56,777 bases of DNA from Acidimicrobiia bacterium (GTDB taxonomy: Bacteria; Acidobacteriota; Vicinamibacteria; Vicinamibacterales; CAVVIG01), in contig VFZL01000026.1 of assembly GCA_016871175.1 (NCBI GenBank), positions 1 through 56,777 of the forward strand, read 5' to 3'. The translations under genes and the position numbers were made by a program. The notes beneath the pieces were generated by a model, which saw only the letters and a program-made list of their open reading frames with translations, was not told where the DNA came from and ran no database searches. Positions 17,428-27,617 of the stretch are shown here, one piece after another (position 1 is the stretch's first letter; each line of letters opens with the position of its first letter).

Positions 17428-18453
17428 ATGACCCCGAAGAATCCGCTCCTGCTCGCTCTGGCGCAGCGGCCCGCGCTGGCAGCGCTGGCCCTCTCCGTTG
17501 TGATCGCGAGCGGAACGCTCGGCTACGTGCTCATAGAAGGCTGGGGTCCGTGGGACGCGCTGTACATGACCGTCATCACCATCACGGCCGTCGGCTACCG
17601 CGAGGTCCGTCCCTTGTCGCGCCCAGGCGAAGCATTCACGATGGTGCTCCTGTTCGCCGGCGTGGGCACCGCCTTGTATACATTCACGCTCATCGCCACG
17701 ACCGTGGTCGAAGGAGGCCTGCCTGCACGGCTCCAGGTGCGGCGGCGCGAACGCATGCTCGAAACGCTGCAGGACCATTACATCATTTGCGGCTACGGAC
17801 GCATCGGCAGCACGATCGCGCGCCAGTTCGTGCGCGAGCGTGTGCCTTTTGTCATCGTCGAGCGTGACGCTCCGCGATACCAGTCGGCGCTCGACGACGG
17901 GTTCCTTGCGATCGATGCAGACGCCAGCCGCGAGGATGTGCTGCGTCGAGCTGGCATTGATCGCGCGCGGGGACTGATCGCGGTCGTTGGGACGGACGCG
18001 GAGAACGTCTACACGGTCCTCAGCGCGAGAAGCCTGGCGCCAGGCTTGGTGATCGTCGGCCGCGCCGAGACCGAGGATGCCGTTCACAAGCTCAAGCGCG
18101 CCGGCGCCAGCCGCGTGGTGTCGCCCTATCAGATCGGCGCGGTGCAGATCGCGCACACGGCGCTGCGCCCGTCCGTGGTGGACTTCGTGGAGTTGGCCAC
18201 GAGCTCAGAGAACCTCGAGCTGGCGATCGAAGAGATCCCGGTCTCGTCTGCCTCGGGCCTCGCCAATCGGTCGATTCTGGAGGTGAACTTGCGGCAACGA
18301 TACGACGTGATCGTCGTCGGTATTCAGCGGGAGGGCGGCAGGATGGAATTCAATCCCGAGCCAGACACGCCCATTCGATCAGGGGATACGTTGGTCGTGC
18401 TCGGACGTCCGCATTCGCTGAAGCGATTGGAGGCGGAGGCGATCGTGTCATGA
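17428..18453 (+). CDS. Two-helix K+ channel with RCK (TrkA-N and TrkA-C) domains
   Basis: This is a MthK-like ligand-gated potassium channel. The 341 residues comprise TM1 (about 15-35), a pore loop with the filter TAVGYREV, TM2 (about 65-90), then a cytoplasmic RCK domain with the Rossmann motif IICGYGRIGSTIAR and acidic end VIVERD, and a C-terminal TrkA-C domain (about 255-341). The filter keeps T-x-G-Y but has Arg-Glu where GD or GE is usual. ATG 17428 is preferred over TTG 17401, which overlaps a -10. The stop overlaps folD (ATGA). Ion selectivity is inferred from family only. Confidence 0.85.
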   Translation: MTPKNPLLLALAQRPALAALALSVVIASGTLGYVLIEGWGPWDALYMTVITITAVGYREVRPLSRPGEAFTMVLLFAGVGTALYTFTLIATTVVEGGLPARLQVRRRERMLETLQDHYIICGYGRIGSTIARQFVRERVPFVIVERDAPRYQSALDDGFLAIDADASREDVLRRAGIDRARGLIAVVGTDAENVYTVLSARSLAPGLVIVGRAETEDAVHKLKRAGASRVVSPYQIGAVQIAHTALRPSVVDFVELATSSENLELAIEEIPVSSASGLANRSILEVNLRQRYDVIVVGIQREGGRMEFNPEPDTPIRSGDTLVVLGRPHSLKRLEAEAIVS

Positions 18454-19391
18454 GCGCGCGGATGTTGGATGGGACCGCCGTCGGTCTCGCGATTCGAACG
18501 GAGCTACGCCCCGCCGTCGAGGCGTTCACGGCGACATTGGGGCGCCCACCGGGGTTGGGGATCGTGCTCGTGGGGAATGACGCCGGCTCAGAGCTGTATG
18601 TCGGGAGCAAGCTGAAGTCGGCCGCAGAGTCTGGCCTTCGAGCCGACCTCACGCGACTCCCGGCCACCGCGTCCCTCGGCGAGGTGATTGCGGCGGTCGA
18701 ACGGCTCAACGCGAGTGACGTGCACGACGCGATCCTCGTGCAATCGCCCCTGCCGGCGGCGCTCGGAGCCGAGGCCGAGCGACACGTGGTCGATCACATT
18801 GCGGTGGAGAAGGACGTGGACGGGTTTCATCCGATCAACGTGGGCCGACTGGTGCAGGGACATTGGACACTTGCGGCCTGCACGCCGTCGGGCGTCATCG
18901 AGTTGCTCGACCGTTCTGGGATTCCGATTGTGGGGAAGCACGCCGTCGTCATCGGTCGCAGCGACATCGTCGGTAAGCCGATGGCGCTGTTGCTGCTGCA
19001 TCGCCACGCGACAGTGACCATCTGCCACTCGAAGACCGTCGATCTTCCGGCTGTCGCTCGGCAGGCGGATATCCTCGTCGCGGCGATCGGCCGGCCGGCG
19101 TTCGTGACGCCCGCCTACGTCAAGCCTGGCGCGACGGTCATCGATGTTGGCACGAGTCGTGTCGGCGATCGTGCGCTGGTGGAGTCGATCTTTCCTGCTG
19201 GGTCAAAGCGGCGTGACGCCTTCGAGCGCCGAGGGGCGCTCACGATGGGCGACGTGCATCCGTCGGTAGAAGAGATCGCGGGAGCGTTGACGCCCGTACC
19301 CGGTGGCGTCGGTCCGCTCACGATCGCGATGCTGCTCAAGAACACCCTGGCAGCGGCGGAGCAACGGTTCGTCAAGCCAGCCACCAGCTAG
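18450..19391 (+). CDS. folD: Methylenetetrahydrofolate dehydrogenase / cyclohydrolase
   Basis: FolD interconverts 5,10-methylene-, methenyl- and 10-formyl-tetrahydrofolate with NADP. The 313 residues contain YVGSKLKSAAESGL (catalytic Lys), ILVQSPLPAAL (usually VQLPLP), KDVDGFHPINVGRL, the dinucleotide site VIGRSDIVGKPMALLL and PVPGGVGPLTIAMLL. ATG 18450 overlaps the stop of the channel gene by ATGA, so the pair is probably translated together. Slightly longer than the usual 285-300 residues. Confidence 0.96.
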   Translation: MSARMLDGTAVGLAIRTELRPAVEAFTATLGRPPGLGIVLVGNDAGSELYVGSKLKSAAESGLRADLTRLPATASLGEVIAAVERLNASDVHDAILVQSPLPAALGAEAERHVVDHIAVEKDVDGFHPINVGRLVQGHWTLAACTPSGVIELLDRSGIPIVGKHAVVIGRSDIVGKPMALLLLHRHATVTICHSKTVDLPAVARQADILVAAIGRPAFVTPAYVKPGATVIDVGTSRVGDRALVESIFPAGSKRRDAFERRGALTMGDVHPSVEEIAGALTPVPGGVGPLTIAMLLKNTLAAAEQRFVKPATS

Positions 19392-19418
19392 GGCCGGTAC
19401 GCCGATGAGCAGGTAGGG

Positions 19419-20033
19419 ATGTTGAAGGTAGCGTTGACCGGGGGGATTGCGACGGGCAAGAGCCACGTCTTGCAGGCGCTTCGCAAGCGAGGCATCCCGT
19501 GCCTCGATGCCGACTCACTGGCGCATGATGTCATGGCGGCTGGCACCGAGACGTCACACGCGATCGCGGCGCGGTTTGGTGACGTGTTGACGCCGGATGG
19601 GGCCGTCGATCGCCAGAAGCTCGGTCCGATCGTGTTTGGGGACGATGAGGCCCGACGTGCGCTGGAGGCCATCGTGCATCCCGCGGTCTATCGGGCCATC
19701 GAGGCTGGATTGCGTGCGTTCGAGCTGACCGATAGGCCAGCCCTCGCGGTGGTGGACATCCCGTTGCTCTATGAAACCGGCCGCGCAGGGGAGTTCGATT
19801 GGGTGATCGCCACGGTCTGTTCTGAGGCTCACCAGCGCGAGCGCCTGCGGGCACGCGGCCTCACGGAGGCGCAGATCGACCAACGTCTCGCCGCACAGCT
19901 TCCCGCGGCCGAAAAGGCCCGCCGCGCGGACATCGTGATCTCGACCGACGGTACGTTCGCGGAAACCAACGTGCAGGTCGGTGCTGCGATTGAACGCCTA
20001 CAAGCAGCGCCGCGGCCATCGAGAAGCCGGTAG
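19419..20033 (+). CDS. coaE: Dephospho-CoA kinase
   Basis: CoaE phosphorylates dephospho-CoA, the last step of coenzyme A synthesis. The 204-residue P-loop kinase begins MLKVALTGGIATGKSHVLQA. It has the DADSLAHDVM segment, the lid region HPAVYRAIEAGL and VVDIPLLYETG, all typical. It closes the long plus-strand run that starts at pilM and converges on lapB only 17 nt away, with no obvious terminator between them. Confidence 0.95.
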   Translation: MLKVALTGGIATGKSHVLQALRKRGIPCLDADSLAHDVMAAGTETSHAIAARFGDVLTPDGAVDRQKLGPIVFGDDEARRALEAIVHPAVYRAIEAGLRAFELTDRPALAVVDIPLLYETGRAGEFDWVIATVCSEAHQRERLRARGLTEAQIDQRLAAQLPAAEKARRADIVISTDGTFAETNVQVGAAIERLQAAPRPSRSR

Positions 20034-20050
20034 GCGCGTCTGACGCCCGT

Positions 20051-21271
20051 CTAGACCTCCACCTCCGTAGAGTCCTGCGCCGGGGCGATCCGCTCCTCGA
20101 CGAACGTGTTCCAGTCGTGGCAGTGCGGGCATTGCCACAAGAGTTCGGTGCTCCGATAGCGGCACCTGAGGCACACGTGCGGGTCGAGATAGAAGACGGC
20201 GTGCTGGGTGAGCTCGGTGTAGCGATTGACCAGATGCACCGGGTGGCGGAGCTGGCCGAGCGCGCGCCAGATGGCTTGGTGGATGCTCAGGGCATGGGGG
20301 TTCTGCATCAGCGCCGCGAAGAGGAGATCGAGCGCCTCTTGTGTGCGGCCGGCGGCGGCGTAATGCTTGGAGAGCGCGAGCCGTCCGCGCCAGTCCTGCG
20401 GGTTCTCCTCGATGAGTTTTCGGCAGAGGCGCGTGAACCGCTTCGGACTGCCGGTGCGGACCGCGAGCGCCTCGAGTCGATCGAATGCCAGGTACGCGCG
20501 GTCCGGCGCGATGTCGACGAGCTCCTCCCAGATCGTGGCCGCGTCCTGGTCGTGCCCTTCCGCGACCCGGACGTCACCGAGGTTCAGGTACGCCGGCACG
20601 GCTCGCGCGTCGATGTTAATCGCGCTCTGGAAGCGACGCGCCGCTTCCCCGTAGTCCTTCCGCCGCATGGCTTCGAGACCGATCTCGTTCTCCAGGAATG
20701 CGAGGATCGCCTGACTCTTCGGCCGCGAGTCGATCGCGGCCAACTTGTTCAAACGCTCGCGCGTGTCGTACGCCTCGGACCACTGGTGCTGCTCCTCATG
20801 CAGTTTTTGAAGATTGAGGAAGGCGTACTCGTTCTTGGCATCGAGGCGCAGCACCTCGGTGAACGCGTCGAGGGCCCGATCGACGAACCCTCCGCGCTTG
20901 TAGTCCAAGCCGAGGCACAAGAGCACATACGCGTGTTCGATCCGCGTGAGCTTCGAGCGTTGCAGCAGCGACTGATGCACCGTGATCGCCTTGCCGACTT
21001 GCCCCTTCTCGCGGTAGAGGTTGCCCAGAATCATGTGGACCTCCAGCGCATCGTCATCGAGACTCGCGGCCCGACTCAATTCCTCGATTGCGAGGTCGAT
21101 CTGGTTCGAAACGAGGAAGTTCAAGCCGAGGATGTAGTGCGGCGACTCGCGCGCGCGACGCCGGTCGATCCACTTGCCGCCGCTGAGCTTGTAGCGCTCC
21201 CAGGCCTTGCCGATGGCGAGGCCGGCCAGCAAGGCGACCAGGGCGGCGAGCAGCGGGCCGTATCCGTTCAT
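20051..21271 (-). CDS. lapB: LapB (YciM)-like TPR protein with rubredoxin-type zinc module
   Basis: LapB is an inner-membrane anchored protein that, with FtsH, controls LpxC and so lipopolysaccharide output. The 406 residues have an N-terminal membrane helix (about 4-22), then HYILGLNFLVSNQIDLAIEE and a series of TPRs. The C-terminal metal module is CLRCRYRSTELLWQCPHC, with four Cys. ATG 21271 overlaps the kdsC stop (ATGA); the longer frame upstream lies inside kdsC. Location at the end of a Kdo operon supports a role in LPS regulation. Confidence 0.9.
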   Translation of the reverse strand: MNGYGPLLAALVALLAGLAIGKAWERYKLSGGKWIDRRRARESPHYILGLNFLVSNQIDLAIEELSRAASLDDDALEVHMILGNLYREKGQVGKAITVHQSLLQRSKLTRIEHAYVLLCLGLDYKRGGFVDRALDAFTEVLRLDAKNEYAFLNLQKLHEEQHQWSEAYDTRERLNKLAAIDSRPKSQAILAFLENEIGLEAMRRKDYGEAARRFQSAINIDARAVPAYLNLGDVRVAEGHDQDAATIWEELVDIAPDRAYLAFDRLEALAVRTGSPKRFTRLCRKLIEENPQDWRGRLALSKHYAAAGRTQEALDLLFAALMQNPHALSIHQAIWRALGQLRHPVHLVNRYTELTQHAVFYLDPHVCLRCRYRSTELLWQCPHCHDWNTFVEERIAPAQDSTEVEV

Positions 21272-21804
21272 GCCTCGGCCCCCTCGTTCAGATACGAGGA
21301 CACGATTCTGTCCCACTGCTGCTGGGCTCGGAGAATCGTTTCGACGAGCTCACGGACCGCCCCCCGGCCCCCCGGGTACCGGCTGACCCAGTGCGCCCGG
21401 CAGCGGACTTCCTCCACCGCATCGGCTGGTGCGGCGGCCAACCCGACTCGCGACAACACTGCGAGGTCGACGACATCATCGCCCATGTACGCGACATCAT
21501 CATCCGCCACCCTGAGAGCGGACGTGATCTTGGCGTAAGCGTCCGCCTTGCTCTTCACGCCCTGATAGATCAGCGTGATGCCCAGCTGTGCCGCGCGATG
21601 GGGCGTGGTCGGCGAGTGGCGGGCGGACAGCAGTCCCACCTTCACGCCAACGCGCTGGGCCCACACGAGCGCGATGCCGTCGCGGATGGCGAAGGGCTTG
21701 CTCTCGGTGCCGTCGGCGTGCACGAGCACCGATCCGTCGGTCAGGACGCCATCCACGTCCAACAGGATCAGCTTCACGCGCGCGGCCCGTTCGTGTGGGC
21801 TCAC
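21268..21804 (-). CDS. kdsC: 3-deoxy-D-manno-octulosonate 8-phosphate phosphatase
   Basis: KdsC dephosphorylates Kdo-8-phosphate. The 178-residue HAD-superfamily C0 protein has the nucleophile motif LILLDVDGVLTDG, then KPFAIRDGIAL, GLLSARHSPTT and AYMGDDVVDLAVL. GTG 21804 is chosen because it lies one base after the kdsD stop (21808-21806) and gives the normal length. Downstream it overlaps lapB. Confidence 0.94.
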   Translation of the reverse strand: MSPHERAARVKLILLDVDGVLTDGSVLVHADGTESKPFAIRDGIALVWAQRVGVKVGLLSARHSPTTPHRAAQLGITLIYQGVKSKADAYAKITSALRVADDDVAYMGDDVVDLAVLSRVGLAAAPADAVEEVRCRAHWVSRYPGGRGAVRELVETILRAQQQWDRIVSSYLNEGAEA

Positions 21805-21805
21805 G

Positions 21806-22768
21806 TCAGACGAGCTCCGTCTTCCACAGGTCGTGCAGGTGGACCACCCCGGCGACACGAGCTGGCGTGCCCGCGACGACGATCAGGGCGGTGATCTTGC
21901 GCTGTTCCATCAGGTTCAAGGCCTCGACCGCAAACGCCTCGGGACCGATGACGACCGGCGTACGGGTCATGATGTCAGCCGCGGTCAGTGACAGGATGTC
22001 AGGCGACTGCACCAAGTGGCGTCGGAGGTCACCGTCGGTGATGAGCCCGAGCAGCTCATCGTGCCCGTTCACGACGCAGGTCATCCCGTGTTTGGCCCGG
22101 GAGATCTCCTCGCTCACCTCGCGGATCCGGGTGTCGGGCGCCACGCGCGGACAGCGCTCGCCGACGTGCATGAGATGTTCGACGCGCATGAGGCGCTTGC
22201 CCAGCTTACCTCCTGGATGCAAGGTCGCGAAATCCGACTCATTGAAGCCTTTCTCGACGAGGAGAGTCATCGCCAGGGCGTCGCCCATCGCCAATGCGGC
22301 GGTCGTGCTCGCGGTCGGCGCCAGGTTCATCGGACAAGCCTCTTCGGTGACGCTGCAGTCGAGCCAGACGTCGGCCGCCTCGGCCAGCGTGGACTTGGCG
22401 CCCCCGGTGATCGCTATCAGGCTCGCTCCGAGGCGTTTGATCGTCTCGAGCAGTCGAAGGATCTCTTGCGTCTCGCCGCTGTGCGACAGGGCGATGACCA
22501 CGTCGTCCTTCTGCAAAACCCCGAGGTCGCCGTGCAGTGCTTCTGCCGGGTGCAGAAAATGAGACGGGGTTCCCGTGCTGGAGAGCGTTGCGGCAATCTT
22601 GCGCGAGATGATCCCCGATTTCCCCATGCCGGTCAGAATCACGCGTCCCCGGCACTCGCGGAGCATCGTCACCGCGCGATCGAACCGCGCGTCGAGGCGA
22701 GGAACGAGCGCCAGAATGGCGGCTGCCTCTGTCTCGAGGACGCGACGCGCGCGCGACCGGTCAACCAT
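21806..22768 (-). CDS. kdsD: Arabinose-5-phosphate isomerase
   Basis: KdsD converts ribulose 5-phosphate to arabinose 5-phosphate, the sugar precursor of Kdo. The 320 residues contain a SIS domain (about 30-170; VILTGMGKSGIISRKIAATL, then FLHPAEALHGDLG and LSHSGETQE) and two CBS domains (about 200-320; LGLITDGDLRRHL). The start overlaps the end of kdsA by 8 nt, so expression is coupled. Confidence 0.96.
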   Translation of the reverse strand: MVDRSRARRVLETEAAAILALVPRLDARFDRAVTMLRECRGRVILTGMGKSGIISRKIAATLSSTGTPSHFLHPAEALHGDLGVLQKDDVVIALSHSGETQEILRLLETIKRLGASLIAITGGAKSTLAEAADVWLDCSVTEEACPMNLAPTASTTAALAMGDALAMTLLVEKGFNESDFATLHPGGKLGKRLMRVEHLMHVGERCPRVAPDTRIREVSEEISRAKHGMTCVVNGHDELLGLITDGDLRRHLVQSPDILSLTAADIMTRTPVVIGPEAFAVEALNLMEQRKITALIVVAGTPARVAGVVHLHDLWKTELV

Positions 22769-23609
22769 GCGTGGTGACCCTTGGCTGCTTGACGATCGCG
22801 TCGAGCGCCATCAGCCGACGGAGCAGCGGTTCGAGGAGGTCGAGATGCAGCGCATTTTGTGCATCGCTCTTCGCGCGCGTCGGCTCTTCATGAACCTCGA
22901 GGAAGACGCCGTCCACGCCAGCGGCCACACCCGCTGAGGCGAGCGGCTCGATGTGCTGGGCAAGACCAGCCGTGACACCGTCGCCGGCCCCCGGCAACTG
23001 CAGGCTGTGGGTCACGTCGAACACCACGGGCACGCCTTGCGCTCGCATGATCGGGAACGCCCGCATGTCGACGATGAGGTTATGGTACCCAAAGCTCGTA
23101 CCTCGCTCCGTCACGATGACTCGCGGATTGCCGGCGCCGCGGACCTTGGCAACGGCGTGCGGGATGTCATCAGGCGCCATGAACTGGCCCTTCTTGATGT
23201 TCACGACGCAGCCCGTGGCCGCGGCGGCCTGCAGCAGATCCGTTTGACGTGCGAGAAACGCCGGAATCTGAATGACGTCGGCCACGTCACCGGTGGGACC
23301 TGCCTGAGCCGGTTCGTGAATGTCAGTCAGAAGAGGCACGCCGTACCGGGCCTTGATGCCGGCGAGCACGCGCAGCCCCTCGACCAGTCCTGGTCCGCGG
23401 AACGATCGTCCGGAGGTACGGTTCGCCTTGTCGAACGACGCCTTGAAGATGAACGGGATGCCGAGTCGCGCCGTGATCTCCACCAGTCGTGCGGCCAGGC
23501 CGGACGCGTGCGCTTCACTCTCGATTACGCACGGCCCGGCGATTAGCACGATCGGGCGGTTGTCGCCGAAGACTATCGGGCCAAGCTCGACGGGTGGCAC
23601 GCCGTTCAT
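22761..23609 (-). CDS. kdsA: 3-deoxy-8-phosphooctulonate synthase
   Basis: KdsA condenses arabinose 5-phosphate with phosphoenolpyruvate to Kdo-8-phosphate. The 282 residues show IVLIAGPCVIESEAHA, FIFKASFDKANRTS, GVPLLTDIHEPAQA, VVNIKKGQFMAPDD and the C-terminal VFLEVHEEPTRAKSDAQNAL. The gene lies 18 nt downstream of pyrG. Cys in AGPCVIE suggests a metal-dependent class II enzyme, but metal use was not tested. Confidence 0.97.
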   Translation of the reverse strand: MNGVPPVELGPIVFGDNRPIVLIAGPCVIESEAHASGLAARLVEITARLGIPFIFKASFDKANRTSGRSFRGPGLVEGLRVLAGIKARYGVPLLTDIHEPAQAGPTGDVADVIQIPAFLARQTDLLQAAAATGCVVNIKKGQFMAPDDIPHAVAKVRGAGNPRVIVTERGTSFGYHNLIVDMRAFPIMRAQGVPVVFDVTHSLQLPGAGDGVTAGLAQHIEPLASAGVAAGVDGVFLEVHEEPTRAKSDAQNALHLDLLEPLLRRLMALDAIVKQPRVTTHG

Positions 23610-23627
23610 TATGCCGGATGCGGCCGG

Positions 23628-26104
<2,477 letters not shown>

Positions 26105-26109
26105 GGCGA

Positions 26110-26144
26110 ATCATAGCACGATCGTGGAGTGCTCGTGCTACGAT
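26110..26144. promoter_or_regulatory. Divergent twin -10 promoters in an inverted repeat
   Basis: ATCATAGCACGA (26110-26121) and TCGTGCTACGAT (26133-26144) form a 12-bp inverted repeat with one mismatch and an 11-nt centre. Each arm carries an extended -10: TGCTATGAT on the minus strand for kdsB and TGCTACGAT on the plus strand for the gene at 26153. The start codons are 5 and 8 nt from the -10s. Confidence 0.6.
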
Positions 26145-26152
26145 CCGCGCGA

Positions 26153-26728
26153 ATGCAGCGTGCGCAGAGGTCGCAGACGCGGCGAGCGCAGATGAATTGG
26201 AAGTACACGGTGGTGCTCGGCCTGGTCGGTGGCGCGCTCGTCACGTTCCTCGCGCGCGCGGCGACATCGACACTGGCTCCGCCGCCGCTCGTGCCGGCGC
26301 CGGCGCAGGCGCCGCTCGACGACCCAGCCGCGCTCTTCGCTGATGTCGATCGCTTGCGCGAACGACTGCGCCCGCCAGTGGCCTCTGCGGTCCCCTCGCG
26401 CAACCTTTTCTCGTTCCGCCAGGCGGCGGCATTGCGATCAGACGCGGCCCAGGCGTCCGCCGGGGAGGCGGCCGCGGTTCCGACGCCGCCGACTCCGGTG
26501 TCGGCGACGAGTGCCCTGCCGTTCTCACTGATCGGTCTGGCCGAGGACGGTGTGGAGCCGGGTGCGAAACGCACAGCGATTCTCGCTGGAGCCGGCGGCC
26601 TGCACTTCGCCGAAGTGGGTACCGTGGTGGCCGGGTATCGTCTCACGGCCATCCGCGACGCCGCCGTCGAGCTGACCGCCGTTGACGAGGCCGAGGCGGG
26701 CCCGGCGATCGTCCTGACGTTCAAGTAA
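26153..26728 (+). CDS. GspC/PilP-like membrane-anchored periplasmic protein
   Basis: The 191-residue protein has a short basic N terminus, one membrane helix (about 17-35, VVLGLVGGALVTFLARA), a Pro/Ala-rich linker, the motif PSRNLFSFR, a second linker, then a beta domain reading PFSLIGLAED, RTAILAGAGGLHFAEVG and VVAGYRLTAIRDAAVELT. This matches the layout of the homology region of type II secretion GspC and of PilP. No other secretion gene is adjacent. ATG 26153 is preferred because a -10 ends 8 nt before it; ATG 26192 is the alternative. It may be an orphan component for a system encoded elsewhere. Confidence 0.6.
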   Translation: MQRAQRSQTRRAQMNWKYTVVLGLVGGALVTFLARAATSTLAPPPLVPAPAQAPLDDPAALFADVDRLRERLRPPVASAVPSRNLFSFRQAAALRSDAAQASAGEAAAVPTPPTPVSATSALPFSLIGLAEDGVEPGAKRTAILAGAGGLHFAEVGTVVAGYRLTAIRDAAVELTAVDEAEAGPAIVLTFK

Positions 26729-26731
26729 CGC

Positions 26732-27607
26732 GTGTCGCATGTCGTGATCATCAATCCGGTGTCAGGCGGCGGCCTGCATCGGGGGCGTGAGCGGGCCGCT
26801 CAGGCCACGAACGCACTTGCGAGCGCTGGCCTCTCCGGAGACGTCATGCTGACCGAGCGCCGTGGTCACGCCCGGGAGCTGGCGGCGGCCGCCGTGGCGC
26901 GCGGCGTCACGCTCGTGTGCGCGTGGGGTGGCGACGGCACGATGAACGAAGTCGCGTCAGCGCTGGTGCAGTCGCCCGCCTCACTCGGGCTGATCCCCGC
27001 CGGATCTGGCAACGGTCTGGCACGCACGCTGGGCGTCGCGCCCGATCCCATGCGCGCCATTCACGAAGCCTGTCGCGCGACACCGCGGGCCATCGATGGA
27101 GGCCAAGGCAACGGCGAATGGTTCTTCAGCGTTGCCGGTGCGGGTTTCGACGCGCACGTCGCGGCAGGATTCGATGCGGCCGGCGTCGGCCGGCGTGGGC
27201 TCTCGACCTATCTCCGCGTCGCTGCGCGCGCGTTCCTCACCTACCGCGCTCGCCCGTACACGATTGATGGCGTGCGCACATCTCGACCCACGCTGCTCGT
27301 GACCGTCGCCAATGCCGCACAGTTCGGTAATGGCGCCTGGATTGCGCCCCACGCGCGCGTCGACGACGGGCATCTGGATCTGGTGGTGGCGGAGGAGCGC
27401 CACCGTCTCGCGTCACTCTGGGCGATCCCTCGCCTCTTCACGAAGACCGTCTATCGCGTACCAGGCGTCTCGATCCGGCGGGTGACGACGGTCACGATCG
27501 AGGACGCGCAGCCCTTCCCGTATCACTTGGACGGCGAGCCCAAGAACCCGACGACTCGCTTGGCCGTACACGTTCGTCCGGGCGTGCTGCGCGTGAGCGT
27601 ACGCTAG
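26732..27607 (+). CDS. Diacylglycerol/sphingosine kinase-like lipid kinase
   Basis: The 291-residue protein belongs to the DagK/YegS/BmrU family, which phosphorylates lipids at the membrane face. It has the nucleotide-binding CAWGGDGTMNEVASAL (about 64-80), the loop PAGSGNGLARTLG and the C-terminal FPYHLDGEPK motif. GTG 26732 lies 3 nt after the previous stop, so the two genes are likely co-transcribed. The natural lipid substrate cannot be deduced from sequence. Confidence 0.85.
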   Translation: MSHVVIINPVSGGGLHRGRERAAQATNALASAGLSGDVMLTERRGHARELAAAAVARGVTLVCAWGGDGTMNEVASALVQSPASLGLIPAGSGNGLARTLGVAPDPMRAIHEACRATPRAIDGGQGNGEWFFSVAGAGFDAHVAAGFDAAGVGRRGLSTYLRVAARAFLTYRARPYTIDGVRTSRPTLLVTVANAAQFGNGAWIAPHARVDDGHLDLVVAEERHRLASLWAIPRLFTKTVYRVPGVSIRRVTTVTIEDAQPFPYHLDGEPKNPTTRLAVHVRPGVLRVSVR

Positions 27608-27617
27608 ATAACGGAGC

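Noticed and set aside
20117-21538. 473-codon plus-strand open frame
   Set aside because: Antisense to lapB and kdsC, both clearly recognised by domain motifs.
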